NCBI GenBank assembly: GCA_015063135.1
Contig: SUTA01000005.1
Span: 54,560-118,559 of the forward strand
Reading direction: 5' to 3'
DNA length: 64,000 nt
DNA from: Thermoplasmata archaeon
GTDB taxonomy: Archaea > Thermoplasmatota > Thermoplasmata > Methanomassiliicoccales > Methanomethylophilaceae
The notes under the pieces were generated by a model. That model did no database searches and was not told the origin of the DNA. It saw only the letters and a list, made by a program, of their open reading frames with translations. Both the position numbers and the translations under genes were made by a program. Each line of letters opens with the position of its first letter. Position 1 is the first letter of the stretch. Positions 34,694-44,273 of this stretch are shown here, one piece after another.

Positions 34694-37282
34694 ATGTTCT
34701 CTGGACTAGCGAACGCAGTGAGCAGGCATTCCAAGCTGATAGTCGTAGCCTGGATAGCCGTGCTCTTGGTATCCGTGCCCTTCATGATGAAGAGCGGGGA
34801 CGTCCTGGTGTACGACATGACCGAGATGTCCGGCTCAAGCACGGAATCGTCCCAGGGATCCGCGATTATGGGAGAATACTTCGATAATACGATGGACCTC
34901 TCGGACATACTCGTCATCGAATACGGCGACGCCTCGCAGATGGCGTCCGCCCAGGCCATCTACGTCGCATTCAGCGGCCTCATGGCCGACAAGTACGGCG
35001 ACAAGCTGACAGTGTCCAGCTACGGGACGTACTCGAAGGCCGGGGAGACCGGCGGGATATACCTCGTGGCGATATCCAACAACGCCGAGGGATTCGACAT
35101 CGGCGACGAGACCGGCAATATCAGGGACCTCGTTTCCGAGGCCAAGGAGAGCGTCGGAGCGACCAACCCCTCGTACCTGACCGGCTCCGCGCCCATAGGG
35201 TACGACACCGAGAAGTCCTCCATGGAGGACGTCGCCAAGGTCGACCCCCTGAGCATCGCCCTGATCTTCGTCCTGCTGGGCCTGTTCTTCTACGCCCTGG
35301 TGACCGCTGTCCTGCCCCCGGCCGTCGTCGGAATGGCATACGGCATCGTCCTCATGGCGCTCTACTTCATCGGCTGCGTCCTGGACATCTTCTACATCAC
35401 GCAGGTCCTGATCCTGGTCTCCATGCTGGGAGCCGGCTGCGACTACGCCATCTTCATCATCACCAGGTACAGGGACGAGTGCAGGAAGGGCAAGTCCCAC
35501 GACGAGGCCCTCCACGAGGCCGTCGTTTGGGGAGGCGAGGCCGTGTTCACCTCCGGCATCTCCGTCATCATCGGATTCGCCGCTCTCATGCTGTGCAACT
35601 TCTCCCTGGTCCAGACCATGGGTATGATCCTGGCCCTGGGAATCGCGGTCGCCCTGCTGGCCGCCCTGACCTTCATCCCCTCGCTCATCAACCTGCTGCA
35701 CGACAGGATCTTCTGGCCCAGCAACATCGAGAAGTACAAGGCGGTCGACGAGAGAGTCGCCTCCGAAGGCAAGAAGGGGGCCCGCGCGGCCGCCATCTCC
35801 GGCTTCAGGAGATACTTCGACTGGCTCTCCCGCGTCACCGAGAAGCGCGCCGTGCCCATCATCATCGTGCTCGCGCTCGTCGCGGTCCCATCGATCTACT
35901 ACTACACCCAGACCGAGGACTCCGCGGATATGATCTCCGTCATGCCCGACTCCGAGTCCGTGGACGGATTGAACGCCATCATGGAGCATGCCGACGGAGG
36001 CATGATCATGCCCACCTACGTGGTCCTGGACCTCAACGAGCCCATCGGGACGGTCGGCGCCATTAGCCTGATGGGCCAGAGCCTGCCCACGGTCAAGTGG
36101 AACGAGTTCGGTCTGAGAATAGATCCCTCCACCGGGAAGCCTATGGGCGCAGTGCCTGCGATAATGCTCATGTCCAACCAGCTCGCTGAGAAGTACAAGG
36201 ACGAGGCCGGCACCATCAGCGGGGTCAACTCCTGGCAGGTCATCTACATGCAGACCGCCGCTGCCGTCGGCACCGATGACCCCGCGACCGTCAACTACGC
36301 CGTCATCATGTCCGGTGCCCTCCCGGCTGCCGTGAGCCAGCCGATCATCGCCATCCTCGCCGCAGCATCCGGCCAGGACCCCACCCACCCCGACATCACC
36401 AGCCTGACCGCTTCCTGGAACTCCCCCATCGATGCCCAGGGCAACACCGTGGCCAACGTCATCGACGGTATCGTGAACGTCAAGACCGGCATCCTGAACA
36501 CCGCCGCCGACCACGTCGCCATGATGGTGGTCACATCCGGCGAGCCCATGGCGGACGAGACCCTGGACTTCATCGAGGAGCTGAGGCAGGACTTCCACGG
36601 CGAGGGCGGATACGACACCGCCATGTCGGCGGTCTGGTCCGCATCCTACATCACAGGGACCCCCGCATCCATGCTGGACATCTCCAGCGAGGTCGAGGGG
36701 CAGTTCTCCATGATCAGGATCATCGTCGCGGTCCTGCTGATCGCCCTGCTGTTTTTCATCCTCGGCAGCTACCTGACCCCCATCAGGGGAGTCATCGCCA
36801 TCCTGCTGAGCGTCATCATCACGGTGGCCCTCACCCGCCTGGTGTTCGCAGAGCTCCTCAGCACCCCCGTGCTGTTCCTGGTCCCGATCGTCCTGTTCGT
36901 GGTCCTGCTGGGGCTGGGGATGGACTATGAGATCTTCCTCACCACCAAGATACGCGAGAACAAGACCCGCGGCATGGACAACCACAAGGCCATCTCCCAG
37001 GCGATCAAGGACGCAGGCCCCGTCATCAGCCTGTGCGCCCTTATCATGGGGGGAACCTTCCTCACCCTGGTCCTGGCCGGGTCCTCCATGCTGAAGGAGT
37101 TCGGCTTCGCCCTCGGAGTCGGAATCCTGATCGACGGCCTGCTCATGGTCGGCTTCTGCAGCCCCGCCATGATGCACCTGATGGGCGACTGGAGCTGGAA
37201 GGGCCCTGGTTTCCTCACCAGGAAGCACGGGATGAACCCCGACGGATCCGCCATGGAGCCCGCCGAGGAAAAGTCCGAGCGA
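34694..37282 (+). CDS. RND-superfamily (MMPL-type) exporter, probable CGA end
   Basis: 862 residues. Two repeats each hold one membrane segment, a large extracytoplasmic domain and five more membrane segments. The start MFSGLANAVSRHSKLIVVAWI is typical; conserved membrane motifs include GAGCDYAIFIITRYRDE and GLGMDYEIFLTTKIRE. It probably exports lipids or drugs with proton motive force. ATG at 34694 is preferred over an in-frame upstream start. CGA at 37280-37282 follows PAEEKSE; the standard frame adds five residues to TGA at 37298, directly before a terminator, so either end is possible. It is likely controlled by the divergent TetR regulator. Confidence 0.9.
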
Positions 37283-37300
37283 TCTAGAAACCTCTTCTGA

Positions 37301-37320
37301 GGCCCCCGGCGACGGGGGCC
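37301..37320 (+). terminator. Terminator hairpin after the exporter
   Basis: GGCCCCCG and CGGGGGCC form an eight-base-pair stem around GCGA. Confidence 0.65.
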
Positions 37321-37404
37321 GCCCCCTTCTCTGCCAGCATCCCCTCCATGCCACGACATTGGACCTCGGCAAACAATAAATGCGAACAAACGCTCCAAGT
37401 ACGT

Positions 37405-38202
37405 ATGCGCACAGCAGTAATCGCGGTTATCGCGGCGGCGATTGTGATCGCCGCATCGGCGGTGACGGTGGCCTTCATCCACCACGAGAACGACGGAACC
37501 GAAGAGGTCTACGGCATAATCGTGGCCATAGACGAGGAGGCGGAACTGCTCATCGAGAACATGACCAAGGAGAAGGTTGAGAGCATCGGCAGCTCAAATT
37601 ACCATATAGGAGAGCTCTGCGGCAAATCCGTCGTGGTCGTCAAATGCGGCATGGGGAAGGTGAACAGCGCCATGTGCACCCAGACTCTGATAGAACACTT
37701 CGGCGCCACCGCAGTCATCAATTCCGGGGTCGCCGGAACGCTGAGCGACGATGTGGACATAGGCGACATAGTCGTCTCCACAGAGACGGTGCAACACGAT
37801 TTCGACGCATCGGAGATCGGCTACAAACCTGGAGAGGTCCCCGGCACCGGCATGGTGGCGATCCCGGCCGATCCCACCCTCATCAATACGGCAGTGCACT
37901 CGATCAGCGAAGTCGCCGTCGGATGCCAGGTCTTCCAGGGCAGGATCTGCACCGGCGACCAGTTCATCAGCGGTGCAGATGAGAAGCACGCGATCACAGA
38001 CAAATTCGGCGGGCTCTGCTGCGAGATGGAGGGCGGAGCCATGGCACAGGTGTGCTTCCTCAACAAGGTCCCGTTCGTCGTCATCCGCGCCATATCGGAC
38101 GACGTGGACGGCCGCGGACCCGCGGATTACGATGAGTTCATGGAAGAGATGGCCAGGCTCTGCGCCGCCATGACCATGGAGATGCTCAAGGAACTCAGGT
38201 GA
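37405..38202 (+). CDS. MTA/SAH nucleosidase-like protein with N-terminal membrane anchor
   Basis: 265 residues from ATG at 37405. Residues about 5-25 form a hydrophobic segment (AVIAVIAAAIVIAASAV), after which a nucleoside phosphorylase fold begins: YGIIVAIDEEAELL, VVKCGMGKVNSAMCTQ, INSGVAG, TGDQFIS, CCEMEGGAMAQ and AISDDVDG. These blocks match 5'-methylthioadenosine/S-adenosylhomocysteine nucleosidases, which are normally cytoplasmic. The anchor suggests the catalytic domain faces outside, perhaps for purine salvage. TGA stop. Confidence 0.85.
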   Translation: MRTAVIAVIAAAIVIAASAVTVAFIHHENDGTEEVYGIIVAIDEEAELLIENMTKEKVESIGSSNYHIGELCGKSVVVVKCGMGKVNSAMCTQTLIEHFGATAVINSGVAGTLSDDVDIGDIVVSTETVQHDFDASEIGYKPGEVPGTGMVAIPADPTLINTAVHSISEVAVGCQVFQGRICTGDQFISGADEKHAITDKFGGLCCEMEGGAMAQVCFLNKVPFVVIRAISDDVDGRGPADYDEFMEEMARLCAAMTMEMLKELR

Positions 38203-38280
38203 GGTCCAGCATAGCCCATGTGCCCGTTCGACGGAACCAAACCTTTATGAATGAGATTCGGATAAGGACGAATCACACAA

Positions 38281-38352
38281 GCCGCCGTGGCTAAGGGGTA
38301 TAGCGATGCCTTGGTAAGGCATAGGTCGTGGGTTCGATTCCCATCGGCGGCT
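38281..38352 (+). tRNA. tRNA-Thr (GGT)
   Basis: The cloverleaf folds with acceptor GCCGCCG/CGGCGGC, D-stem GCTA/TAGC, anticodon stem ATGCC/GGCAT with loop TTGGTAA (anticodon GGT), and T-arm GTGGG/CCCAT with loop TTCGATT. No CCA is encoded. It reads ACC and ACU. Confidence 0.95.
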
Positions 38353-38473
38353 CTCATTTTCCATTCAATCTTGACGGCAACGGCCATCCGGTACGTTCCG
38401 GAGCCTTCGTGGATCCGACGCATAGCTGACGCTGAACGGTACATTATCTGGGGTTCGGAAGGCCGCTTCGGAT

Positions 38474-39655
38474 TCGCCTCATGAGGTAGAACACGAACCC
38501 GGACCAGATCTTCGGGAAGAAGAAGGTGGTCTTCTTGGGCATGCGCTTCCCGGCCATGGAGAGGTCCCAGATGCTCTGGAGGCTGGGATCGTTGAGCACG
38601 ATGGCCAGGTCGTGCTTCTTCTCCGCCATGGCGGCCTTCACGGAGGAGTACTCCGCATCGTAGGAGACGGTCGCCTTGCCCTCGTCGGACTTGTAGACGC
38701 CCTTCAGGATCTTCTCCTGGGCGACATAGGTGTCCAGCTTCCACATGCCCTCGCCGTCGTAGTCGGCCAGCATGCACAGGCCGGATTTGAACATCAGGCC
38801 CATCATGTGGTCCTTCAGGCCGGCCTCCATCTCCTCCAGGGAGACCTCCTGGACCTTCAGCTCCTTGGAGATGCCCTTGACGGCGTTCTTCTCGGAGATG
38901 TTTCCGGTGTCCACCAGGCGGTGGGTGGGCCAGATCACGAGACCGGCATCGTCGGCTGCCACGAGGGTGGTCAGGACGTAGCCCTTCTTCTCGTTCCCAG
39001 GGTTCTCCAGGGAGTAGTTCAGAGCGGTCTCGTACCTGTGGTGGCCGTCCGCGATCAGCATCTTCTGGCCCTTCAGCTCCTCGGTGACCTGGGAGGTGAT
39101 CTCGGGGTCGGATAGGGTGTAGTACTTGTGCTCCACGCCGGCATCGTCAACGAACCTGTAGGCGAGCCTGGCGTTATCCTTGATCTTCCTGTTGAGCTCG
39201 GGGGTGAAGCCCTCGTAGATGCCGAAGATTGACTCCAGGTGGGCCTCCATGTCCCTCAGGAGGTTCAGGCGGTCCGCCTTGACCTTGGAGAAGGTCTCCT
39301 CGTGGGGGATGATGTTGCCTTCCTCGTACTTCTCGGTCTTGAGGATCCCGACGATCCCTGTGCGGACCCTCTGGGTGCCCTTGTCGTCGAAGGTCTGCTC
39401 GTAGATGTAGAAGGAGTCGGAGTCCTGTTTCAGGGCGCCGCTCTCGATCCAGGAGTCCAGCGTTGCGCGGGAGGTCCTGTACCTCTTGTCCGCGTCGGGG
39501 CTGAGCGTGAGGTTGGTGACGTTGAACGGGCGGGACTTGAGATCCTTTAGATACTCCTCCCCGATGACGTCGTAGGGAGGGGAGATGCGGTCGCCGACGT
39601 GCTCACCGGCGCGGATGTTCGGTCTGTAGCCTTTGAAAGGAAGGAATGTCACCAT
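38474..39655 (-). CDS. DUF1015 family protein, ends at CGA
   Basis: 393 residues from ATG at 39655. The start VTFLPFKGYRPNI, the block ISPPYDVIG, and LIADGHHRYETAL are diagnostic of DUF1015, a widespread family of unknown function often next to serine or amino acid metabolism genes. Family members end soon after the conserved MPKK(S/T)T-F-PK-SG block, and here FVFYLMR is followed by CGA at 38474-38476. A second in-frame CGA lies at 38468-38470. The standard frame adds 11 residues to TAA at 38444. Confidence 0.87.
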
Positions 39656-39758
39656 GGTGGAGCCTCTATCGGAGTGTATCGGGTGCTCCTTAAAATGGAT
39701 GTCGATAAATGTGCATCCGCCCGTCGCCAGGCGGATGCACAGTGATGAATGAAAACGT

Positions 39759-40805
39759 TCAGCAGATTCTGGGAACGGGGTCCCCTGCGGGGGCCTCGAG
39801 GATCCTGCGGCCGCCGACCTCGGTCCTGAGGACGACCCTCTCGACGCCATCCACGGCGTGCCCTATGATGGCCGCATCGCGGCCCTCGTGGGTCCTCCTG
39901 AGCGCCTTGACGACCTCCTCGGCCATCTCCGGGACCACTCCGATGACGCACTTGCCCTCGTTGCCTATGGACAGCGGGTCGATCCCCAGCATGTCGCAGG
40001 CATTGGCGACGCCTTCCCTGACGGGGATGGCGGATGAGTCGATCTCCATGCCGATGTGGGACTTGGAGCACCACTCGTTCAGGGTGTTCGCCAGTCCGCC
40101 GCGGGTGGGGTCCTTCATCGCCACGATGCCGCCGGCCTTCAGGCCCTCGGCGATCATCTTGTTCAGCGGGGCCACGTCGCTCTCGAGCTCTGTATCGAAA
40201 CCGTAACCCTCCCTGAAGGACAGCAGCGCCACTCCGTGGTCTCCCATGTAACCGGAGACGATGATGGCATCGCCGGGCCTCACATTGGAGTCGGTGCACC
40301 ACCTGTGGTCGACCTTGCGGTACTCCTCCGCCTTGGCGAGATCTGAATCCAGAAGGGCGGACCTCTTCCCTATGGCGGATGTGGAGATGAACATCTGGTC
40401 CACCGCCCCGGGGCCGACGACCTTGGTGTCGCCGGTGGCGATCGGCACGCCGCATCCGGCAGCCGTCTTCCCCATGCTGTCGAAGACCCTGTCCACCACA
40501 TCCATGTCCAGTCCCTCCTCGATGACTGCGGAGCATGCGAGCGCGATGGGCGTGGCGCCCATGACCGAGATGTCGTTGACGGTCCCTGCCACGGAGAGCT
40601 TCCCGATGTCCCCTCCGGGGAAGAAGAGCGGCTTGACGGTGTGCCCGTCGATGGTGAACACCACGTCGTCCACCACGGCGGAGTCGTCCATGGAGTCCAG
40701 CGGGACGTCCGCATCCATCTTAGGGAAGTGGTTGGTCACATGCTTGACGAGGAACTCCTGCATGAGCTCCCCGCCCGCGCCGTGGTTGAGGATGACCTTG
40801 GGCAT
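39759..40805 (-). CDS. hypE: HypE, hydrogenase maturation protein (cyano-ligand synthesis)
   Basis: 348 residues with the PurM/AIR-synthase fold. The N-terminal HGAGGELMQEFL and the C-terminal DPVPRIC are hallmarks; the final cysteine carries the thiocarbamoyl group that becomes the cyanide ligand of NiFe hydrogenase. The middle has GGDIGKLSVAGTVNDISVMG and ATGDTKVV. ATG start with a TATA-like CCTTATATC at about the right distance for leaderless transcription. TGA stop directly after the cysteine. Confidence 0.94.
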   Translation of the reverse strand: MPKVILNHGAGGELMQEFLVKHVTNHFPKMDADVPLDSMDDSAVVDDVVFTIDGHTVKPLFFPGGDIGKLSVAGTVNDISVMGATPIALACSAVIEEGLDMDVVDRVFDSMGKTAAGCGVPIATGDTKVVGPGAVDQMFISTSAIGKRSALLDSDLAKAEEYRKVDHRWCTDSNVRPGDAIIVSGYMGDHGVALLSFREGYGFDTELESDVAPLNKMIAEGLKAGGIVAMKDPTRGGLANTLNEWCSKSHIGMEIDSSAIPVREGVANACDMLGIDPLSIGNEGKCVIGVVPEMAEEVVKALRRTHEGRDAAIIGHAVDGVERVVLRTEVGGRRILEAPAGDPVPRIC

Positions 40806-40825
40806 ATCCAGAGGATATGAGGGGT

Positions 40826-40841
40826 CTGATATAAGGCACTC
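40826..40841 (-). promoter_or_regulatory. TATA-like box of hypE
   Basis: On the minus strand CCTTATATC is centred about 28 bases before the ATG at 40805, so the hypE transcript is probably leaderless. Confidence 0.45.
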
Positions 40842-41172
40842 GCCCCGGATCGAACCGCGTCCCGTACGGCCCCCTGCGGGGACGAAAACAACGGAAACCG
40901 ATCGGATGAGCCGTGAAAAGGGGTTGACCCGTGCTCTCGCACGGGTAAATCGTTTCTCAGCGCCTCCTGAGGACGGCGATGACGGCGATGACCGCTATCG
41001 TATAAAATTGGCCGAAAGATGCTCGGAGTTTTTAAAGAGTATATAAGCAACACGTGTGTAAAATCCAGTTGCCCTTCTGCATCGGATGGATTCGCCAATA
41101 TCCGACCGATGCTCATCGCGGCGAAGGGAAATACGCTCCCCGGACCCACGTCCGGAGAGCGCGGAAAGATGA
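40842..41172. other. Intergenic region between hypE and the PEBP gene
   Basis: No convincing gene. It holds a perfect hairpin ACCCGTGC/GCACGGGT at 40927-40946, AT-rich TATA-like sequence near 41030-41046, and a GC-rich hairpin at 41140-41155. On the minus strand a short frame ending ATAVIAVIAVLRRR-like at about 40961 resembles the hydrophobic C-terminus of a surface protein and may be a relic. Confidence 0.4.
41140..41155 (-). terminator. Terminator hairpin after the PEBP gene
   Basis: CCGGAC and GTCCGG pair around a four-base loop, 18 bases beyond the CGA end at 41173. The standard-code tail of the PEBP gene would be translated straight through it. Confidence 0.5.
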
Positions 41173-41679
41173 TCGGGATTGCTTCTTGGGCGAGTACTTC
41201 CCCACCAAGGTCGCGTGTGCCAGCACATGCCCCTGCATGGCAAAGAACAGGTCGTTCATCATGAATCCGCGAGGCAGTCCCAGCTCGCAGTCCAGGGCGT
41301 ACACCCTCAGAGTGTACCTGTGCTCCCTGTCGGGGGGAGCGGGGCCGCCGTACCCGGTGGCCTGGGCCGCCGTGAGCTCGTCGGCGATGCTATGCCAGCT
41401 GTTGCATCCCTCGGTGAAGTCCCCGGACTTCCCGGACTCGCCCTCTGCGACGGATGCCCTCTTGAGGTCGCATACCAGCCAGTGGATCCAGTCGAACCCG
41501 CACACGGGGACGGCGTCGTAATCGTCGAAAACGACCGCGAACGACCTGGTCCCCTCGGGGGCCCCTACAATCTCGAAGGGGATGGACAGCGACGGCATGC
41601 CGTCCCTGAACTGGGTCCCCTTGGAGCCGTAGCGGTCGGCGATGATGCCGTTCTCGATCGCGCTGCTGGTGACCTGCAT
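41173..41679 (-). CDS. PEBP/YbhB-YbcL family protein, ends at CGA
   Basis: 168 residues. Family blocks are ENGIIADRYGSKGTQF near the start, LSIPFEIVGAPEGTRSFAVV, VCGFDWIHWLVCDL (with the ligand-site His), YGGPAPPDREHRYTLRVYAL and the C-terminal GHVLAHATLVGKY. Members bind small anionic ligands; the archaeal role is unknown. The ATG shares a base with the apt CGA end (CGATGC). CGA at 41173-41175 follows SPKKQS. The standard frame adds 19 residues through a hairpin to 41113. Confidence 0.87.
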
Positions 41680-42203
41680 CGGGCTCCCTCGTAAACGAGG
41701 AGGGACTCGACGTCGTAGCCCTTGAGCCTCTCGCGGCCCTTCAGGCCGGCCAGCTCCATGACGAACAGGATCTTCACGACCTCGCCGCCGAGCCTCTCGA
41801 CCATCTTGACGATGGCCTCGGTGGTGCCGCCGGTGGCAATGAGGTCGTCGACGATGACTACCTTCTGGCCGGGCTTGACGGAGTCCTTGTGCATCTCGAG
41901 GGTGGCGGATCCGTACTCCAGGTCGTAGTCCTCGGAGATGGTCTCCCTGGGGAGCTTGCCCTTCTTCCTGACCAGGATGAACCCCTTGTTCGCCAGGTAG
42001 GCGACGGGGGTACCGAAGATGAACCCTCTGGACTCGGAGCCCAGGACGAGGTCGAAGTCGACGCCCTCGAGGCGGTCCATCAGGCCGTCGACGGCCAGCT
42101 TGAAGCCGTCCGGGTCGCTCATGATGGTGGTGATGTCCCTGAACATGATGCCGGGCTTGGGGAAGTCCGGGATCGTCGTGACGTAGTCTTCCAAAGATTT
42201 CAT
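41679..42203 (-). CDS. apt: Adenine phosphoribosyltransferase-like protein, ends at CGA
   Basis: 174 residues. The start YVTTIPDFPKPGIMFRDIT and the PRPP-binding loop VVIVDDLIATGGTT (about 122-135) are typical of Apt, which joins adenine and PRPP to AMP. CGA at 41679-41681 follows SLLVYEGA and overlaps the next ATG by one base. Without it the frame would run on into the shadow frame of the PEBP gene. It probably shares a transcript with the PEBP gene. Confidence 0.9.
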
Positions 42204-42238
42204 CGGACGGTGTATCCGCTGGTACGATAAAAAGGAAG

Positions 42239-42266
42239 GTGGGAAGGGGGCGGGCCCCCCTCCCTT
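42239..42266 (-). terminator. Terminator hairpin after the SPFH operon
   Basis: On the minus strand GGGAGGGGG and CCCCCTTCCC pair around GCCCG, followed within about ten bases by TTCCTTTTTAT. It begins five bases beyond the CGA end of the SPFH gene. Confidence 0.75.
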
Positions 42267-42268
42267 GA

Positions 42269-43369
42269 TCGGTAGAGCTGCTCCGAGCAGTACGGGCAGT
42301 ACTTCGGGGTCTTCGGGAGCCCGCTGATGTCCTGGCCGCAGTAGGGGCAGACCTTGAACGCCAGGGGAGCCCCTCCGGCAGGCGCGGGGCCTGCTCCGGC
42401 GGGCGCCGCCGGGGGCGCCTGGGCCGCCTGCTGCTGGGGCGACGGCTTCCCGCAGTTCCCGCAGAACTTGTAGGGATAGTCGTTGGGGTTGCCGCAGTAA
42501 GGGCAGAGCACCTTGGGCGCCTGCTGCATCTGGGCCTGCTGCCCCTGCACACCCTGCACGGGCTGCTGCTGGAGCTGCTGGTACATCTGCGGGAACAGAA
42601 GCATTCCGGTTCCCATCGCCGCACCTCCCTGGGAGTTGCCTATCGCATCGGCCATCCTGTCCATGACCTCGTACTTCTTGAAGGCCTCTCCGTTGGCGCT
42701 GCTGAACTGCAGGTACTCGAAGATCTTCTGCTGGTCCTCCTCGGTGGTCCTCGCCTCGGCGATCTTCAGCGAGAGGAGCTCTATGCCCCTCTGGGTGAAG
42801 TACTGCTCGACGAGCACCTTGGTGGTGGTGGAGGCCTGCTCCAGGTTGTTCAGCATCTCCATGTAGTACTGCTTGGAGAGCTGCTGGGTGATCTGCTCGT
42901 TGATGAACGCCTTCATGAAGGCGTTGAGGTCGCCTGTGGTGTAGGACCTGAGGCCGCCTAGTACCTGGGTGTAGAACACCGGCACGTCGCTGACGCGGAA
43001 CTGGTAGTCGCCGTTCGCCATCAGCGTGACGGGGACCTCGTATCCCTGGGCAGCCTTGATCATTCCGCGGATGCCCCATTTCCCGTTGAACATCTTCAGG
43101 GAGATGAAGATGATCTGCACCTTGAAGGGGCTCTCCTTGTATCCCATGGCCAGCTGGTACAGCTTGGTGAGCCAGGGGATGTTGCTGGAGGTGATCATGT
43201 GCTTGCCGGGCTGCAGGACGCCCTGGAGCTGCCCGTCCCTGGCGAAGACGGCCACGGCGTGCTCCGGGACGGTGACTGCCGTCAGCGTCCTCAGGTCGTC
43301 GTGCTCGTAAGCGTAGATTATGTCGTCTGGGCCCTGCGACTCCCAGAACACAACGTTGGTCTTTCCCAT
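42269..43369 (-). CDS. SPFH/Band 7 protein with C-terminal zinc ribbons, ends at CGA
   Basis: 366 residues from ATG at 43369. The N-terminal SPFH domain includes AVFARDGQLQGVLQPGKH and SLKIAEARTTEEDQQKIFEYL. A Gln/Pro/Ala-rich linker leads to two CxxC zinc ribbons (CPYCGNPNDYPYKFCGNCG; then CPYCGQDISG with CPYCSEQLY). SPFH proteins assemble into membrane rings or act as scaffolds. CGA at 42269-42271 follows EQLY directly. The standard frame adds 22 residues, passing through the terminator to TGA at 42200. Last gene of a five-gene operon. Confidence 0.88.
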
Positions 43370-43374
43370 TCGAA

Positions 43375-43899
43375 TCACTCCTGTATGCCCTTCATGACCG
43401 CTTCCCTCTGGTTGTAGTCCTCGACCAGGGAGTCGATGCCCCTCTCGAAGTTGCGGATCTCGGCCTTGCAGTCCAGCCCCATGTCGACGCTCTTCAGGAG
43501 GTCCGCCGCGGCGGTCCTCATGTCCTGGATGTCGTCCATCAGCTTAGCGTCCCAGTGGACCAGGCGGTCCAGGTCGGCCTCCGTGACCTTCAGGGAGGCG
43601 TGGAACGCGCTGTAGCCGTTCACGGCCTTCTTGATGTCGATGTCGTAGCGGTCGACCTTGGTGCGGATCCTCTCCACATCCATGATCAGCGGGGAGCCTA
43701 CCAGCTCCCTCTGGACGCTCGCCAGGTCCGCCTTGGTGCCCTGGATGCAGCGGGAGAGCTCCTGCCTCACGGCCCTGTCCTCGTCCCTGCGGAGGTTCCT
43801 CTCCCTGTACCCCTTGTAGCCGGGGATGTACATGGCGACCCTCTGGGTGAGGGTCAGCTCGCTTTTCATCTTGTCCTTGATTCCGTCCTCGAATCCCAT
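43375..43899 (-). CDS. Coiled-coil protein of the SPFH operon
   Basis: 174 residues, strongly helical, with long heptad-like stretches (DLASVQRELVGSP, VERIRTKVDRYDIDIKK, ADLDRLVHWDAKLMDDIQDM). A conserved-looking MYIPGYKGYRERNLRRDEDRA segment sits near residue 22. No enzymatic motif. ATG at 43899 lies two bases behind the CGA of the small membrane protein gene. TGA stop five bases before the SPFH start. Confidence 0.75.
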   Translation of the reverse strand: MGFEDGIKDKMKSELTLTQRVAMYIPGYKGYRERNLRRDEDRAVRQELSRCIQGTKADLASVQRELVGSPLIMDVERIRTKVDRYDIDIKKAVNGYSAFHASLKVTEADLDRLVHWDAKLMDDIQDMRTAAADLLKSVDMGLDCKAEIRNFERGIDSLVEDYNQREAVMKGIQE

Positions 43900-43901
43900 T
43901 C

Positions 43902-44261
43902 TCGCACGCTCCTGTTCTTGACTGCCATCACTATTCCGGTGACCGCGACGACCACGAGGATCACGACCGCGGTGTAGACGACCTCGCCGGTGTAGGTGTA
44001 CACCAGGCCGGCCGCCCCCAGTCCTGCCATGACGACCCCTCCGGCCACCATGACGTCGGCCTCCGACGGGCCGAACGAATCGTTGCTGTCGCTCTTGAGC
44101 CTGGACGCGACCATCACGTACAGGCCGAACACGATCAGCACCACCCAGACCGCCGAAAGGTAGTCTCCGGTGGTGAACCCGACGAGGAGCCCGAAGGCCA
44201 CCGCCAGGAGGAAGGCCCCGACGGATATCGCCGAGGAGGTCCTTGAGTTGATTTGTGCCAT
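43902..44261 (-). CDS. Small membrane protein, ends at CGA
   Basis: 119 residues from ATG at 44261, with four hydrophobic segments (about 10-30, 34-51, 68-85 and 88-108). No family recognised. CGA at 43902-43904 follows VKNRSV; after two more bases the next gene starts, so CGAGAATGG stands where TGAGAATGG is expected. The standard frame would continue 12 residues inside the next gene to 43866. Confidence 0.72.
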
Positions 44262-44273
44262 TCCCTTCACCTC

